NCBI RefSeq assembly: GCF_015832195.1
Contig: NC_052028.1
Location: 3,825,501 to 3,889,500, forward strand
Direction of reading: 5' to 3'
DNA from: Motacilla alba alba
Taxonomy: Eukaryota; Chordata; Aves; Passeriformes; Motacillidae
DNA length: 64,000 nt
The notes beneath the pieces were generated by a model that saw only the letters and a program-made list of their open reading frames with translations, was not told where the DNA came from and ran no database searches. This document shows, in pieces, positions 38,259 through 52,046 of the stretch (its first letter is position 1; each line of letters begins with the position of its first letter). The translations under genes were made by a program, and so were the position numbers.

Positions 38259-41200
38259 GCCCCTCTGGCCATGCCCAGGTGAAGCTGGGCTGGGGTGGCT
38301 GCCCTGTCCTCGTGCCCACCCTCAGCCCCTGCAGACAGAGCAGTTGTGTGTAGCAGTGCCTCAAGACAGTTTCATCAGCTGGTTTGCTCTTCTTTCTTAA
38401 TGTTTAAGAATCTAAGTATTATTCCCTGTGCTGTGCCCCTTATAATTTCTGCATAATTGTTTTCTACCTCCTTAGATCTGTAAAACATCTGAGCCACCTG
38501 GGCAGTGCTGGTAACGCTGGACATGGATTCCATGTTGTGCATTTGCCCATGGCCAGACAACCCCCTGGTAGCCTCTTTATACAATTCTAGGCAGTTTTAG
38601 TGCCTTTCCCCCCTTTTTCTGAGGTGTGAAGACTGAAGGTTTACAGATTATGGCAGGTTAGTTTTTGTCCATCCCATCAATGCTGTATATTGGCCTCTGT
38701 TCTTCTGATTGTTTGTACAGTGTTAGTCTTTCCAGTGATCAGATGCCAACACATTTGGAAGAAGAGAATCTCACTTTCATTTGTTGTTAACTTCTTTGAC
38801 AACTGTGGTCATGATGAAGACTTAGTGCTCTTCAGATATCCTAGTGAAAAATGGTCATTGTTAAATTTGAAACCTCAGTTTCATCAGCAAAAATAAAAGA
38901 CTTCAGTATGCGTGTAGAGAGAGAAAAATAATACTAAATTGCCTGTTCCTTTCTTTTCCTGCTTCCAATAGGTCCTTTGCCTTATTCAAGAGATCAGTGA
39001 CTCACTGAGCATTTGGCAACAACTCTGTGGAGCTGGTAATCCCTGTTAAAGCAGAGGCAATTTACAAAAGTTAGGCTCCCTGATTTATGAGGAAGGGTGT
39101 TGCTTTCTGCCTTTCCCCTGATGCTCACATCAAACTCTATCTGTACGAGAAGGCTTTGTTTCATCTGGAACATTTCGAGCCTGTCTTCTCCCAGTGCTGG
39201 AGCAACACGTGTAACATGAATTGCCTCTGGCAGCACACAAGTGGCTTGGAGCTGAGCAGTGTGCTCATGCATCAGACAGTTGTTGCAGTGAAAATGTGTT
39301 ATCCCTCACCCACAGCAGGCAAAGGTCAGGAATTGGCTTAAGCTGCTCTTCCACGTGCTCCTCTGTCAAACACAGGGGTTTTTTCTTCCCATTTCTGAGC
39401 AGGTTGCTCAGTTTGGCGGTGGGAAAGGCCAGCAGCCTCTCCTCCTCAGATAAAAGAGAAACAAGAATCTGTGTGTAATTTGCTTTGGAAGTCAGCCCTC
39501 CCAAAGTGGCTGTGATGAGCACAGCTGAGCAGTGACTGTGCTGTGGATCCCTGACGATCACACTGTCACAGCAGGGAGTGCACCTTGCTCATCAGCTCCA
39601 TTACACTATCCCAGCTGAAGCAGAGGTGTCTTCCAGCTGCCAGGTTGGTTTTCCATAGCAGTATCATCTTCAGTATCTTTCAGGCAGTATCTGTTTAATT
39701 ATCTCCTGTGCAGCCTGTTCTTGAGGCCTTCAGCTGGCAAAGGCTGTTTATGTGAAATGTAGTTTGTGTTTGCTTCTGGAGTTTGTGTTTTAGAATAATA
39801 ACAGCAAAACACCAGGTGAGGTATTTGAATTTAAGAATTATTAGCAATAGGTGGTCCCTCTGAATCAATGTGTTTTGAGAGTTTGTTTCTTTCTTTTATT
39901 AATACTTACTGTAGCTTTTTAAGAGAAAGCCATAGGTAATAAGCTTCAAGACATGGCTGGTACCCTGATAATCACTTTAATCACTCATTAGAACTGCAGA
40001 ATCCCATGTTAACCTCATAGTTTTGTGTGTGGTTGAAACAGTCTTGTAGTTCAATATGAAGTTGTAACTATGTCTGGGTAGAAAGAGAGCAAGTGCCTGT
40101 GATGCTGAGTGACCCAAGCAGAGTCAGAGTTCCTGGTGTGACCAATCCCACAGTGCAGGCAGATGTCACCACGTTATCACAGCCCCATACCTTGACTTCA
40201 CACAGAATCCCCTTAGCTTGCCAGGAATGCAGCAGAGACAACTCATCTCCCATTCCTGGCCCCAGAAGGAAGAAAGAAAGGACAGAACCCAACCAGGAGC
40301 TCCCAGGTGCTGAGGGACTGTATCCCTGTGGTCCCAAATCCGTCCTGCTGCTAATTCTGGCTGTGGGACAGGGATCAGCTCCATCAGCTTCAGCCACAGC
40401 TCTCTGCACTAGAGCAGAAAAGGATAACTATTGCTAAAAGCCATCCAGTGATGTTAATTCTAATCTTACAGAAGTAACTTTCATAAAATTCTTGTCCCTA
40501 TCATCAAAGCATTACCTATGAATAAAGCTTTCATTTGGAAGAGAAGAAGCTTTAAAGCTCTAATGGATGTAAGAAGCCTAAAACCCCAAATGCTTACAAG
40601 TGCCCAAGCTGAAAAAAAATTTGGTGAATAAGGTGGTATAAAATCAATAATAAGACCTTTTCTTAGTTCTAACTAATTAGTTCTAGCTAATATTTTTTCA
40701 GTTCTGTGCTTTATACTATTGAACAATTAGCTGACTGTCAACATTTTTCATAAACAATACACGAAGCCAAGTCCCCATTTGTGGGACTTTAGAGATTCTT
40801 ACACCACAACTGTTTCCAAGATGGGATTGGAAGAGTATCTAGGAGAAATGTTTTGCTAAGCATGAATGTGCAATTCTCAAACCATTTATATGTAATTTTA
40901 ATGTATTATTGAAATCTATTTTGCACTTTATTTTTTCTGTGCGTCATTCATAAGGCTTTATCTAAAATATTGATTTCTTGGCTTGCTATGCTGATTTTGG
41001 TTTTATTTTTCACATGTGAGATAAAGAGTAAAAGTGACTTAATGCTCAAAAGCTGCGAGGAATGTTGGATCTGGCACTGAGAAAATAGTTGGTTTGCAGT
41101 TGGAATGGCAGGGAAACCAAATATTTCTAATGCTTCCTAAAAGAAGAAAAATGACCAGCTGATGCTGAGGACTTACTACTCCTAAGCTTTTATCTCAAAT

Positions 41201-43551
41201 AACTCATTCAAGTGCTTATGTATTTTTTCAGCCATTTTTGCAGTAGCTTTAGGTTGGAATAACACATCACCTGCATACTTCACTTTTCCACAGAGAAAAC
41301 TGAGAGTGGCAGAGAGTAAAAGCGCAGGTAAAGTTTGGCTGTGCGTGGGCTGCCAGCCCTGGTGTGTGAGTGCCTTTAACAGCACCAACGTGTCTTGAGT
41401 ATAAACCCACTTTGTGTTCTGGATTGACAGCGCTGCTCCTCATGAGCTGTGCTGCATTTCTGTCAAATGCACCAGTGCAGAAGCCCTGCCAGCACCAGAG
41501 CACCAGCACACCCAGCTTCTGCCTGAGAAAACACAGTTTTAAAGTCCCTTGTGGAGACGGCCTTTAAAGCTGGGATTGGGAGAACTTGCTGTGCTTCCCA
41601 TTAACTTGCTATAAACTGTTATTCATTTACTGAGCTCCTTCAGGCAGGCATCACAAGTTGTGGGAATGAAGTTTTACATGAAATTGGACTGGTTTGCTCA
41701 CGAGTTTTAACGCAGTTGAGATAGGATTTGGTTTGGCTTAAACATATGCTTGATATTTGTGGTAAATCTAATTGATGGTTACTGTTTTTACGGCAGATAT
41801 CTCAGCCTATTTTTGACCAAAATGTAAAACTAGTTTGTAGACATCCTTTCTAATCTCACTTTTGTACTCCTACAGCCTTATATGGGTTATGATTAGAGTA
41901 CTTCCTGAAACTGGAATGATTAAATGTTGTGTGGAAAGAGATTGATCTTTGCTGTTCTTGCATTATTGGTCATGTTTCTGCACCAGTGGCTGCATAACAT
42001 ATTAAATATTTCTGTCCCATAGTTTTATATGATGTTTGTATTCCTACTAAAAAAGTAATGAGAATATCTTTTAAATGTCTCAAAGCAAATATTAATGTTA
42101 CCCTGGCTAAGTGTTCCTGTGCTATAACTGCAAAAGCTAAAAATATCAGCTAGAAGGCTTAATACCACTGGGAAGAACACAAATAGTTTTGGGTTTTTTC
42201 TTCAGTTGTGTCAGTTATTGAGTAAAAAATTGTATTTTCTATAGACATGGTCTCAATGAAAGGTTATTGCAGGCCATAATTAGATGTCTTATTGGTGACA
42301 GCCTTAATACCAAGGCTGTGCTTTAAAGTAGCATGTTATAGGTATTGTGTGAAAGAAAGAAAGAAATGAGAAAAAGGCAATTTTCAATGCAAAAAGGAGT
42401 CAGTCCTTATGATGTTTTGTTAAAGCCAGGAGTGGTTAGAGGCTGCTGTGGTTTTTTGACTGAGAAATCTCCCCAGGCACATGATGTGATGACTGCAATG
42501 GAGATGGCAGGGCTGGGGCTGGCAAGGTATTGGCTATTCACTGGGGGCAAACTTGGCATATGCCTGGAATATTAACTCTTCGTATTTACTCCTGTTGTAC
42601 CTGGCAGGGAGCCTTAGGGGTTGCCCTGTTGGTGTTGCTCAACTCCAGCACCTTTGTTGTTCCTTTGATTAATTTGACAGACCATTGCCAGGCCCGAAGC
42701 CAGACCAAGCAATTTTCTCAGCAGCAAAACATGAGAGTAGGAAAAGAATCCAGGCAGCTTTTCAGTTTTGCTTGCTTTCTCTGTAGTCCCTGTATGTTAA
42801 TGTGCAAATTGGTGTGCACTGAACACACAGCCGTGGTGTAAGTCCCCCTGGAATGGAAATCAAACAAATCTTCTCTCCTAACATTTCCTAAATCTTTGCA
42901 AGTGGCACAAAGATTACACTCCTGCTTTGGAATGATGAAATGGTTTCAAGATGATCTGTAGAAAATACTGGATAATGATTTGGGCATTTAATAATTTCTG
43001 TAGAAAAATTATATTTGTGTTATTATTTTTCCATGTTCTTTGCCTAAAAGGCGGGTAAAGTTTCTGGCACTTCCTTTGATGCAATTCACACAACTCAGGG
43101 AATTAAACTGCAAAAGAAAGGAGGAATGAATGGCACACATGGTTCTCATGTACCTCGTGGCTGCTTGGCAGTCGTGCATTTTCCTGTGCTAAGGTTTTGG
43201 TACATATTGGCTCGTAAGATGAGTTGCTGATTGATTTGCACCTGAATCACTGGCTGCTGTGAGGGTGTCCACAGAGAAATGGTGTCACCCCTGTTACATG
43301 TATGACTTGGAAAAAAATGACTTGCAGGGAAGGGAAAACATGCCAGGCTGGTTTATACAGGAGAGGAAATGCTTCCAAAACTCACAGTCCTCATTCACAG
43401 CAGTAAAATATTTCCGTGTCGTCATTTTGCTTCTCGATTTTGGGCAATGAAACTCAAGTATTAGTAGTGTTATTTTGGAAATAGAATAATTTGGCAATTC
43501 TGAATACCAGAACCTGCAGGAATATGTCATTCAAATCATATTGTCAGTCAA
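38259..43551. other. Non-coding unique DNA, no gene seen
   Basis: No gene was seen. Frames of 100-115 codons on both strands at 40.07-40.44 kb and at 38.99-39.56 kb overlap each other and carry no recognisable domain. A short GAAA simple run lies near 42352-42366. Confidence 0.7.
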
Positions 43552-43587
43552 AATCCAGCCAGCTGGATTGGGTTGACTGAGGTCAAC
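43552..43587. repeat. Two adjacent perfect dyads
   Basis: AATCCAGC (43552-43559) pairs with GCTGGATT (43562-43569) across a 2-nt spacer. Directly after it, GTTGAC (43572-43577) pairs with GTCAAC (43582-43587) across a 4-nt spacer. Two back-to-back dyads in 36 bp could be a pair of dimer-binding sites or chance hairpins. GTTGAC/GTCAAC resembles a nuclear-receptor or bZIP half-site. Confidence 0.6.
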
Positions 43588-44639
43588 TTCTCTGTGTAAA
43601 AAGGAAGTTTGGTTTCTTGGGTTTTGGTGGTTTTTTAGTATGACAAATTATCTGTTGAGTCAGTCTGCTTGTAACTAATTGTTAAAAGTTTTTTGAGAAC
43701 CTTTTTCTGAAGTCAAATATAAAATTCAACAAATTCTTTTCAGTTAATTCTCATCAGTGCCAGTTGTTCTAAGTATCTCAAGCATTGTCAAGCTAAATAT
43801 CCTTCCTTTGAACCTAAAATTTTTATATGGTTGAACATTTGTCACCAAAATTTTTAGTTTCTTCTTCCCAGAATCTTTCAACTTCCCCTCTGTTTCTGTA
43901 TTTCATGTTCTCCTTTAGGACAGGATTTTCAAATGCAACTGAGGAATACAGATGGCATTAAAAATAATGTAAACTTGGCTACCAAACCATATTCTTTGCC
44001 AGTCCCACCATTTTCTGTGCATTGAATTTGATGAGTTCTCTAGGAAATATTGCCCTGCGTGCTGACTTGGTGAATCTCCTTCTTTAGCCATTACTTTGAG
44101 TGGGTGTCCCTACTCCTTTTGCCTTTAAATGCTGAGGGCATCAGAGGATGGCAGATGGGAGCCCTGTCTGCACCAGAAGGTCTGAGCTGGGCTGAGCTTT
44201 CACAGAGTTTGTATAATGTGTGTGAACTTGGACTTGTACTGCTGTCTCTGTACCCACAGTCACAGTGTGGACACAGCGAGGTGACACAGAATTCTGAGCA
44301 AGTGAGAATGAAATTTTGAGTCATGTTTTTTCCTGATTCTCCTCTCAGTATTTGGTCAGCTCTGCTGGGGTTTTATTCAGAGCCGCACCTCATCATTCCA
44401 GTGTGGAGGCTGTTGCAGGGGTGTCCTGAGATGAAAATGGAAGTTTTTTCTGGTTTTGTTCTGGTGTTATCTCTGAATGCCACATGTATGCTTTGATTAT
44501 TGTGTGGTTCTTTAGGCTTTCTGCAAGGCTTCTTGCTTTTGATAAATGAGCATGTCACTGCATTTGAGGATCTCTATGAGTTCTTTTGGGTTTTGTGGGG
44601 TTTATTTACCCCCACCGAGATGTGTTTCTGTACTTAATC
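43588..44639. other. Non-coding DNA, no gene seen
   Basis: No gene was seen. The sequence is T-rich on the plus strand, and part may belong to the same old LINE debris suggested for the following segment. Confidence 0.6.
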
Positions 44640-44910
44640 TATTGGGCTTTGTTGTCCTTCCTGTGCCATTTGGACCTCTTGATGCTTTTTGTAGAATATT
44701 TTCTTCCTTGAACCAAAGCAATGGCTTTCTCTTGGTCCTTCTGAAGTTGTTTCTGATATTTTCTTGAACCTTCAGTGCAATGTCTTTAAATAGTTTCTGT
44801 GCTGCCCACCATGTACTTTGTGTGTCAACTGCCTCTTTGAACTCCTTTTAGATAATTCAAGGTGCTCTTTTTCTTACATTCCTGCAGTTTCTGCTTCTAA
44901 GTTAAACAAA
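44640..44910. mobile_element. Possible old LINE (CR1/L3-like) fragment
   Basis: The segment containing CTTTAAATAGTTTCTGTGC and CTTTTAGATAATTCAAGG resembles an ancient amniote interspersed repeat that I recall in the antisense orientation of L3/CR1-type LINEs. Identity is low, boundaries are unclear and no coding motif survives. It could be chance similarity in a T-rich stretch. Confidence 0.3.
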
Positions 44911-45190
44911 AAAATCTGCTTAGACACATTCTGACTGTTCCTGCAAGGCCGTTGTATTTGAGGCTGCTGTGGTCAGTGCTGCAGAGCAGCTCTGGTGCTG
45001 ACACTTCCCCAGGTGCCACACTCTGCTCGGGGGGAACTGTTGCTCCTCTCTTTGAGGGTTCCCTGCCCAGCTGTGCAGATCTGCTGCTGGTCACACTGAT
45101 GCCTTAGGATTTGAGCTTTTATATGCTTCAAATCCTGAACTGCTTAGGGTATAACTCTAAATTCCATGTAGAGTGTTATAAACACATACC

Positions 45191-45538
45191 TGTCTTCACA
45201 TTTTGGTGAGATGAAACAATTCCTCTGGGCCTGAGATTCAAGGACATCCTACTACCTCAGGCCACGAAAAGTACAAACAACAGTGAATTGGGGGGGAGCA
45301 AACTGGGGGTAAATGACTTCATTACCTGAAGCTGTAATTGGAGCATTAACCCCTGAGATGTACATGGCCCAAACAAAATTGTTTGAAAAACTCATGACCG
45401 TTGTCCATCCTGGATGTAGTCCCTCTCAGAGGCTTTTGACTACCCAAAGTGCATCTGTAGAAAGCCTTTAATAAATACCTTCTTTTATTCTCTTAACCTT
45501 GTCCAGCCTCTGTTCTAGGTAGCCACTCCAAGGCATCA
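45191..45538 (+). mobile_element. Solo LTR, passerine endogenous retrovirus type
   Basis: The block begins TGTCTTCACATTTTGG and ends CCACTCCAAGGCATCA, so it has the TG...CA termini of an LTR. It contains GCCTGAGATTCAAGGACATC, ATGACTTCATTACCTGAAGC and GGAGCATTAACCCCTGAG, then a polyadenylation-type AATAAATACC near 45470, followed by CTTTTATTCTCTTAACC and GCCTCTGTTCTAGGTAGCC. This arrangement matches songbird ERV LTRs as I remember them and fixes the orientation as plus. Flanks ATACC (45186-45190) and ACACC (45539-45543) could be a 5-bp target-site duplication with one mismatch. No internal viral region adjoins, so it is a solo LTR of about 348 bp. Confidence 0.72.
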
Positions 45539-45543
45539 ACACC

Positions 45544-48500
45544 CTTGGATGTGGCTCTGCCCTTCCTCCTGGTGTGACGTTTTCCAGTTTCCATGCAAGG
45601 ATCCCATTACTGTTGAGTTTTTTCATCCTTTGCAACATTCTGCTTTCTTCCTGTATCTACTTAGATGCTTCTATTTCTGGGCTTGCTGTTGCTACCAGTG
45701 GCACAGCAATGCCAGGAATCATTTAAAAATATCCAGAAGAAGCCTTGTCTGGCTTGAACCTCAGGTGCAATCTCTGGTTACATTTCAAGGAGCTTTCAAA
45801 AGATTTAAATTTAAGTAAGATATGGTGCCTGCTAGCTAAAACCAGATTGCAGGACACACCCCTACATTCTCCCTAGCACAGGAAATAGAATTATCTGATA
45901 ACTCATGTCTAAATACTGATTGCTGCTGTGCTTCCCCAGTCTCCCTCTGCTTTTGTTGCCTGCCCATGTGTGCCAAGCTCTGCCAAGAGCTGTCATTGCT
46001 GTCAGTCAGCATCACCCAGCACCAGCAGTGCCAGCAAGTGTTTCATGGAACAGGACTCTGCAGAGGGGCTGGGGGAGCTCAGCCTCCTCCCCTCCCCTCC
46101 CCTTGTGAGCTGGGGCTGATGTGACAGCAGCTGGGGATGAGGCAACCATGAGAGACATTGCACATCCATTGGGCAGTTAATAAAAATGTGATACAGGAAA
46201 AATTAGGATGGATTAGGATGGTGAGAGCAGGAGGAGAATTCCCCCAGCTGTGGTGCAGAGCTGTGGAGCCCTGGGTGTGTGTGCAGGATGGCTGGGCAGG
46301 CTGGCACATCATTTACTAAAACTGCTGATCCCCTGCCTGGTGGAGGAAATGCTGCTTGTGCCGTGCTGTGGGTGGGTTTTGATTTGATTTCTGTGGAAGC
46401 CCAGCTTGCCCTGCCATCTTCTCTGGAGTGAGATTCTGCTCATCTCTAAAAGAGCCTGAGAGCACAGAACCAGCTGGAACAGAGACAGCTTCTCAGCTGA
46501 CCAGAATAAGGACAGGGCTGTACCAGAGGCTTGGTTTTCTTTACAGCAACATGTGATTTCATTTTTAAATGCTACAGTTTCTGGAAAAGAGGTTGAATTG
46601 ATTCTGGCTTGTTAGTACATGCAATCATGGGCAGTCCTTTTTTGCTCACAGGTATCTGCTGCTCTGCCCTGTGTCCCTGCACAGAGAGAAGTAGCAATTT
46701 TACTTTGCTCTGCTGTTTGCAACTCCTTCTGAAGCTGGCAGAATTTCAGGAGGAACAGACTAAGAAACCTGTGTTTCTGAACATGGATTTTCTTTTATGG
46801 ACAGATGAAGAAACTGAACAATGTAATTTGCGATTAAAACCAGAACAAATTTACACTTCCAGTTCCTGATGAGTTCAGCTTTTTATTTACATTAAAAATA
46901 TTTCCTTGAAAAGAAGAATCAAAATTTGTATTTTCCTATAAAACATAGTTACTTTTAACTGATTTTAGAGGCCTGATACCCTTGAGTGCCCTGTGACACC
47001 AGGTGCTCCATGCCAGCACAGCTGTCTGTGGTCCCTGACATGAGAATGGGGGGAGCAGCAGCCATAGATTGCTTTGCCAATTAATAAAATCCATGTCATA
47101 CATTTCAAGTTCAAGATGAAAGTTTTGTAAAGGGGGAAAAAAAAACCCAACCTACAAGCAAGAAAAGAAGTTGAGAAATGAGCCTCATGCTGGAGATGTC
47201 TGTTCATCTCATTATTTTTATAATACGAAACTGGTTTATACTTGTGAATTTTCTTTGCATCAGATTTATTGCAGAAATTTTCCTTTACCCCACTCATATG
47301 CTAAGCTGCTCTCTAAGTATAAAATGTATTTCTTTGTAGCATGTTTTTTCATGCATTTTGTTTGTTGGGTAACTTCATAATGCTTTTAATGTAGTTTGTT
47401 TGATGTGTTGAGGTAAAAACAAGATGGAAAAATGTGAAAGAAGGGTTGGTATTTTAATCTTCTTTTGCTACTGAATGCACTTTGCTCTTACTGTGCTTTT
47501 ATTAAGAAAAGCTTAAAAAAATTGCTAGTGACACAAATTTCCTGGAAGCTTCTCTACTTCTTTTGGGCTCATTATTTTCACTGTTGAAAAAAAAAATTAA
47601 TATAGGAATTCTGTGTAAACATCTGCAGCTTTTGTTCTTCCCATCTTGAACATTGGTTTTATATTTTTTTCACATACATCTGTCATAGTCCTTTCTTTTC
47701 CTTCAGTGTAAGAACTTTTTCTGGAGGTATATCAGTAATTTTGGAAAGAAGAGCTATTTCTAAGGTAGCAAATACCTCCTTGGTTTATTTTTAATGTCTT
47801 TTGGAAATGAGGAGTAAATTGTTCATCAGGGCATTCAGGAGCTATTGCCTGGATGGAAAGGCATTAGTGAAGGAAAAATGAAGGAAAAGTAGAACTGGGC
47901 ACTTTTTTTTTTTTCCCCCTTTGAGCTGCATATAGCATTTCCGTGGAAAATATTTGTGTTTTCATTTTTATTTGTATGTCTAATTGGTTTAAGTGTGGAG
48001 AAATATTTAATTAGGGATTAATGAAAGACCCTTTTATATGACAAATGAACATGCCTTCGAGCTAATTTCCTCTGTTTAAAGCTCCACATTTCTGAACTTT
48101 TAATTAAATTTTGAAAGAAGTAAAATAAGTGAGTACAGTTCTTTATGGAGAGGTATATGTCTAAGCCATACACGTCTCTGCATCCTTTCCATTCTGTTTC
48201 AGTAGGGTTAACACAGTTCTTCAGTGAATTTGTGCCACATTTGGCTTTTCTCCAACTCCTTGGAGCCACAGTAAGGGACCTCTTACCGTTGAAGTGATTC
48301 TGTTGTTTTGTGACGTTATTTCCATAAATCCAGTTCCCAGTTTAGCAGTCAAACTGGAATTTTGCTCCTCATTGACCATGTTTACCTCAAATAGCCATTT
48401 GGGGGACTCAAAATGCCAGCTCTCCCCCTGCCCTTCTTCAAACCACGGAGGAGCAATGCAGGTCTCAAGGCAACAACTGTGAGGAACCAGGCTTGGATTT

Positions 48501-51284
48501 CTGGTTTGCCAGCCTTTGCTTGAGATGACAAAAGCAGCTGGGAAGGGCTGTGTCACAGATCTTCCTCTTTGTCATTGAAGAGCAATGGGATTTAGAGTTC
48601 CAGGGAATCCTGAATCACTGAGGAAGGATTTCGAAGGGATTTTTAAATAGGTGAAAGAGCATTCCAGAGCATGTGAGCTGTGATTGTCCATGTGCATGAG
48701 CACCATTCACAGCCTTGCTCTTCATAGGCCTCTGGAGGAATCTGAGTGAGCCTCAGCAAGCTTATTAGTTAATTCACTCCACAGAAACATTTATTTTCCC
48801 TGCCCCCTTTTCTCTGTCGTTTTGGTTGGTAGGGAAACCCAGGGATCTGACAGTGAACTTTTGGTCTCAATAAAGCAGTTATACCGAGTTTGGGTGGAAT
48901 TTCTCTGAACTCCACTAAGAGGGAGAAAATGTGGAAAATGCTTCCTCCAAGCAAAATATGAACAAAATGTTGTGATTCATTAAACTCCTTCCTACTTGCC
49001 TGCAAGTGAGAACCTTACAGTTATTCAGCTGAATGGTGCATGGCCCTGAGGGGGCAGAGCCAACAGAAAAAGAGATGGCTTCAGTCCAAAGAGCAAAATG
49101 CATGTTTTCAGGGAAATCAGGAAATTTTGCTTCAGGCACATCCCTACTTGCACAGTGAGTTTGTTATGTCGGGATTTTATGTTGCTGTTTACTTTGGTTT
49201 TAAATAAGAAATGAAAGCTGCCTTTGGTGTCGCAGAGTGTCTGGAGGGTGCTCCACAGAGCACAGACCATCTGTCCTCCTGGACACCCACTGAAAACGTT
49301 CCCTGTCTGTGAACATACACTAGAATGTGCGCAGGATTGTCTTGAAAAATAAAAATCCCCAACCCAATAACCAAGACCAACCTTTTTGTTATCTGGGGAA
49401 AGCCTGCTTCTTGAGACTACCCTGTGTTTGTTTTATATAAAGTTCTCAATTGTTTCAGAACTTAAGCCGACCACCTACAGGTGAATGTGGTTAATTCCAA
49501 GAGACACGTGCAGAAAAACTCCGGCAGATACCACCACAAAGGGATTTTGCATGAGAAGTTAGAAACAGAACGCTACTGGCTGCTGAGAGGACATGGGAAG
49601 AGAAATCCTGATGCCACATGGATCGATTCTGTGTTGTGGGAAAAGCGTTGACTTGGCTCCAAATGGTGAGCAGAGAAAGCCATGAGTGCTCCAGGAAGGA
49701 AGGAGCTTCTGCAGAGCCCAGGGAGGGAGGCAGGGAAATGTGAACAGCACACGGATCAGAAAAGCTGATCTCCTGCAGGGGACTCATGGTTGGCAGGAAT
49801 TTGAGTCCCCACCAGACTGCCAGTGGGGTGAAGGGAAAACTTGGCCAACTTGTAGCTACTACACACAGTGAATGGTGGGATTTGTGTGTTCTTTCTTCAC
49901 CCAGAGACATCTGATAGAAGCTGTTCCATTACACAGCTTCCTTAGGAGCAAAGACAAAAATTCATCCTTGTTTTTTCATCGCTCCTTTGTCTCCAGATCC
50001 TGTCAATGGAAGCATCTTTGTGCAGGGTCTGCAGTCAGGTCATTGGATCACTCTTAGTCCTGTGCAGATGGGAATTCTTAGTTTATTTTAAGCTTTTGTT
50101 TTCGTAGATGAAAATGATTGTTCGGCAAGTTGAACTCAGTGTTTTAGAATGACTTTTCTTGAGCACATTACAGCACCCACATCCTATTGAATCACACTGT
50201 GTAGGCTCTTGGCAGCAGCAACTTCACATCTGTTTTACAATTTTTGAATCTCTCTTAATATAATAAAGATAATGTTTATGAGCCTTTAAAACTGTGGTGT
50301 TGGAAAGGGTCGGCTGACTGCTGAAAAGCTGGTGTGATGATGAAAATGAAATAACAAGAACAGACAGGGTCTGTATTATAAAAACATGTCTGACATGAAA
50401 ACAATGGCTTCTTCTAATCCTTTAAGGCTGTGACTACGGGTTGTCCTGTAGATGCTGCCTTCAACTTCATTTAACTTTGGCTTGAAAAGGGAAAGACTAT
50501 ATAAATACAATAAGTTGATCTTTGGTGGGATAACTTGTGGTGCCATGCTGCTATCAAAGGGAATGGGGACCCCAGAGTGTTGCTGTAGGGCATCTTCTCA
50601 GCACTGCAGCTGCTGCGAACGTGTCCAGACTCTGCTGAGTTGGCTGTTCATCAGGCAGAGGAGATGAAGACACTCAGACATTCAGTGAGCAGTGAAATGG
50701 TAAATGTCAGATAGTTTCAATACGGGTTTTTGATGTGATTGCTAATGTTTGTGGGTGAAGTTATGAATTAACAAAGGCCAGCTCTGCTGATGTGCATGGA
50801 AGAAATGCTAACTGGGTAATGCAAACCAGATAGGTGTAATTAGCATGCAGCTAGACTTTGTTAAAACATATGTGAAAGAGTCATTTAGCTTAGTAAACAA
50901 AAACAGTTGTTGGTTCAATAAGTATTTCAGCAAGCCTCCTTCTTAACAACCAAATTTCCTTCCCTTCTGTGTCACATTTTCAAGAAAATATTGGGAAAAT
51001 GTAATTGTATTGATTGTCCTCTATTGATGGGCCTGTTTACTGTATTTCCCTTGTCAACTGTTGCAGTCAGTCAGTAGCACTCACTTTCCGGTGAACTGAT
51101 TAAAAACCGAGTTAGTTATTCCTGTGCAAAAGGAAAAACTTTTGCTTAAACTCCATGTTTGCCAAAATAAATTGTTTGTATTGATGAGGCATGTTTTCTA
51201 AAAAGAGGGAAATTGTGTGTTCTTATTGGGAAGAAACAATCAGTAAAAATTGTTAGAATGTCCAAATTTGGACAAATTTGATTG
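45544..51284. other. Non-coding unique DNA, no gene seen
   Basis: No gene was seen. Around 46795-46820 the sequence ACAGATGAAGAAACTGA resembles the antisense core of a MIR SINE, too short to call. A perfect hairpin lies at 49917-49940 (GAAGCTGT, 8-nt loop, ACAGCTTC). A 139-codon minus-strand frame at 49491-49910 has no recognisable domain. Confidence 0.65.
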
Positions 51285-51408
51285 GTGCTGTGTGTAGCCA
51301 TTGCTTGTGGCTATCAAGGAATGGACCTGGAATAAAAAACCCCAGGGTTCTTTTTAAAAAAAACTTGTGGAACCAGAGCTGAATGTGTTTTCTATCAGGT
51401 GTTTCCCA
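51285..51408 (+). repeat. Diverged direct repeat, copy A
   Basis: Shares an ordered series of blocks with 52047-52193 in the same orientation: GCCATTGC, TCAAGGAATGGA, AAAACCCCAG, GTTCTT, a short A-run, ACTTGTGGAAC, AGAGCT, ATGTGTTTTCT and TTTCCCA. Small substitutions and indels separate the copies. The unit is not a family I recognise. It could be two insertions of one unknown repeat, or a local duplication. Confidence 0.8.
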
Positions 51409-52046
51409 CACTGCAGAATCCATATAGTTTTCTCAAGGATTTCTCAACAGCATTTAGAGGGAGCACTGGCTGTAGCACATGTGGCTATTGCTGTTAAGTT
51501 CAGAACTTTTTGTCTCAGTTGCTCTCAGTCACCAGGCAGCCAAAGCAACCAAAGGCTGGATCTCAAAGTGGGCTCAGGAACAATTCTTTACCTTCCTTTG
51601 TTCAAGAATCTCTAAAGACATCTTATGTGTGCAGAATAATCTCACTAAATGTTTTTCTCTGTACCAGCTAAGATTTCATTCTCATCCTGTGTAAGTAGAC
51701 TGGCAGATGTGTTGGAAGGGTTTTCCCTGAGAGAAGTGGAGCTGTTTTCACAAACAATTTTGATTCTTTTCTTGCATTTTTATATCTGTCTCACTGTCTG
51801 AAAAAGGTGTGATATTCAATGCTTGGGTTTTACAAAACTGAGTCAGGAAAGCTGTGGTTTGCCAGAATGAATTATTTCAAGAATATATTTTTAAAATTAC
51901 ATGTTTTTTTCCTGAAGGAAAAATAAAATGTGGTTGAGAATTAAATAAAAAAGGGGTCATTTGAACCATGACAGACATTCTGACAGTGATTTCATGTTCT
52001 GTGGCATTGCTGCTGGTGCAGCATTTGGCTCAGAGTTGCCCTGGGT

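Noticed and set aside
37857..38400. Repeated-peptide proteins in several frames on both strands, one cysteine/proline-rich
   Set aside because: They follow automatically from a stop-free 33-bp repeat. Frames on opposite strands are equally open, and no flanking gene structure is seen.
46795..46820. ACAGATGAAGAAACTGA resembling the antisense core of a MIR SINE
   Set aside because: Only about 17 bp match, and the expected downstream MIR sequence is absent.
47611..47630. miR-30-like TGTAAACATCTGCAGC
   Set aside because: The match ends after about 10 bases and no complementary passenger arm lies nearby.
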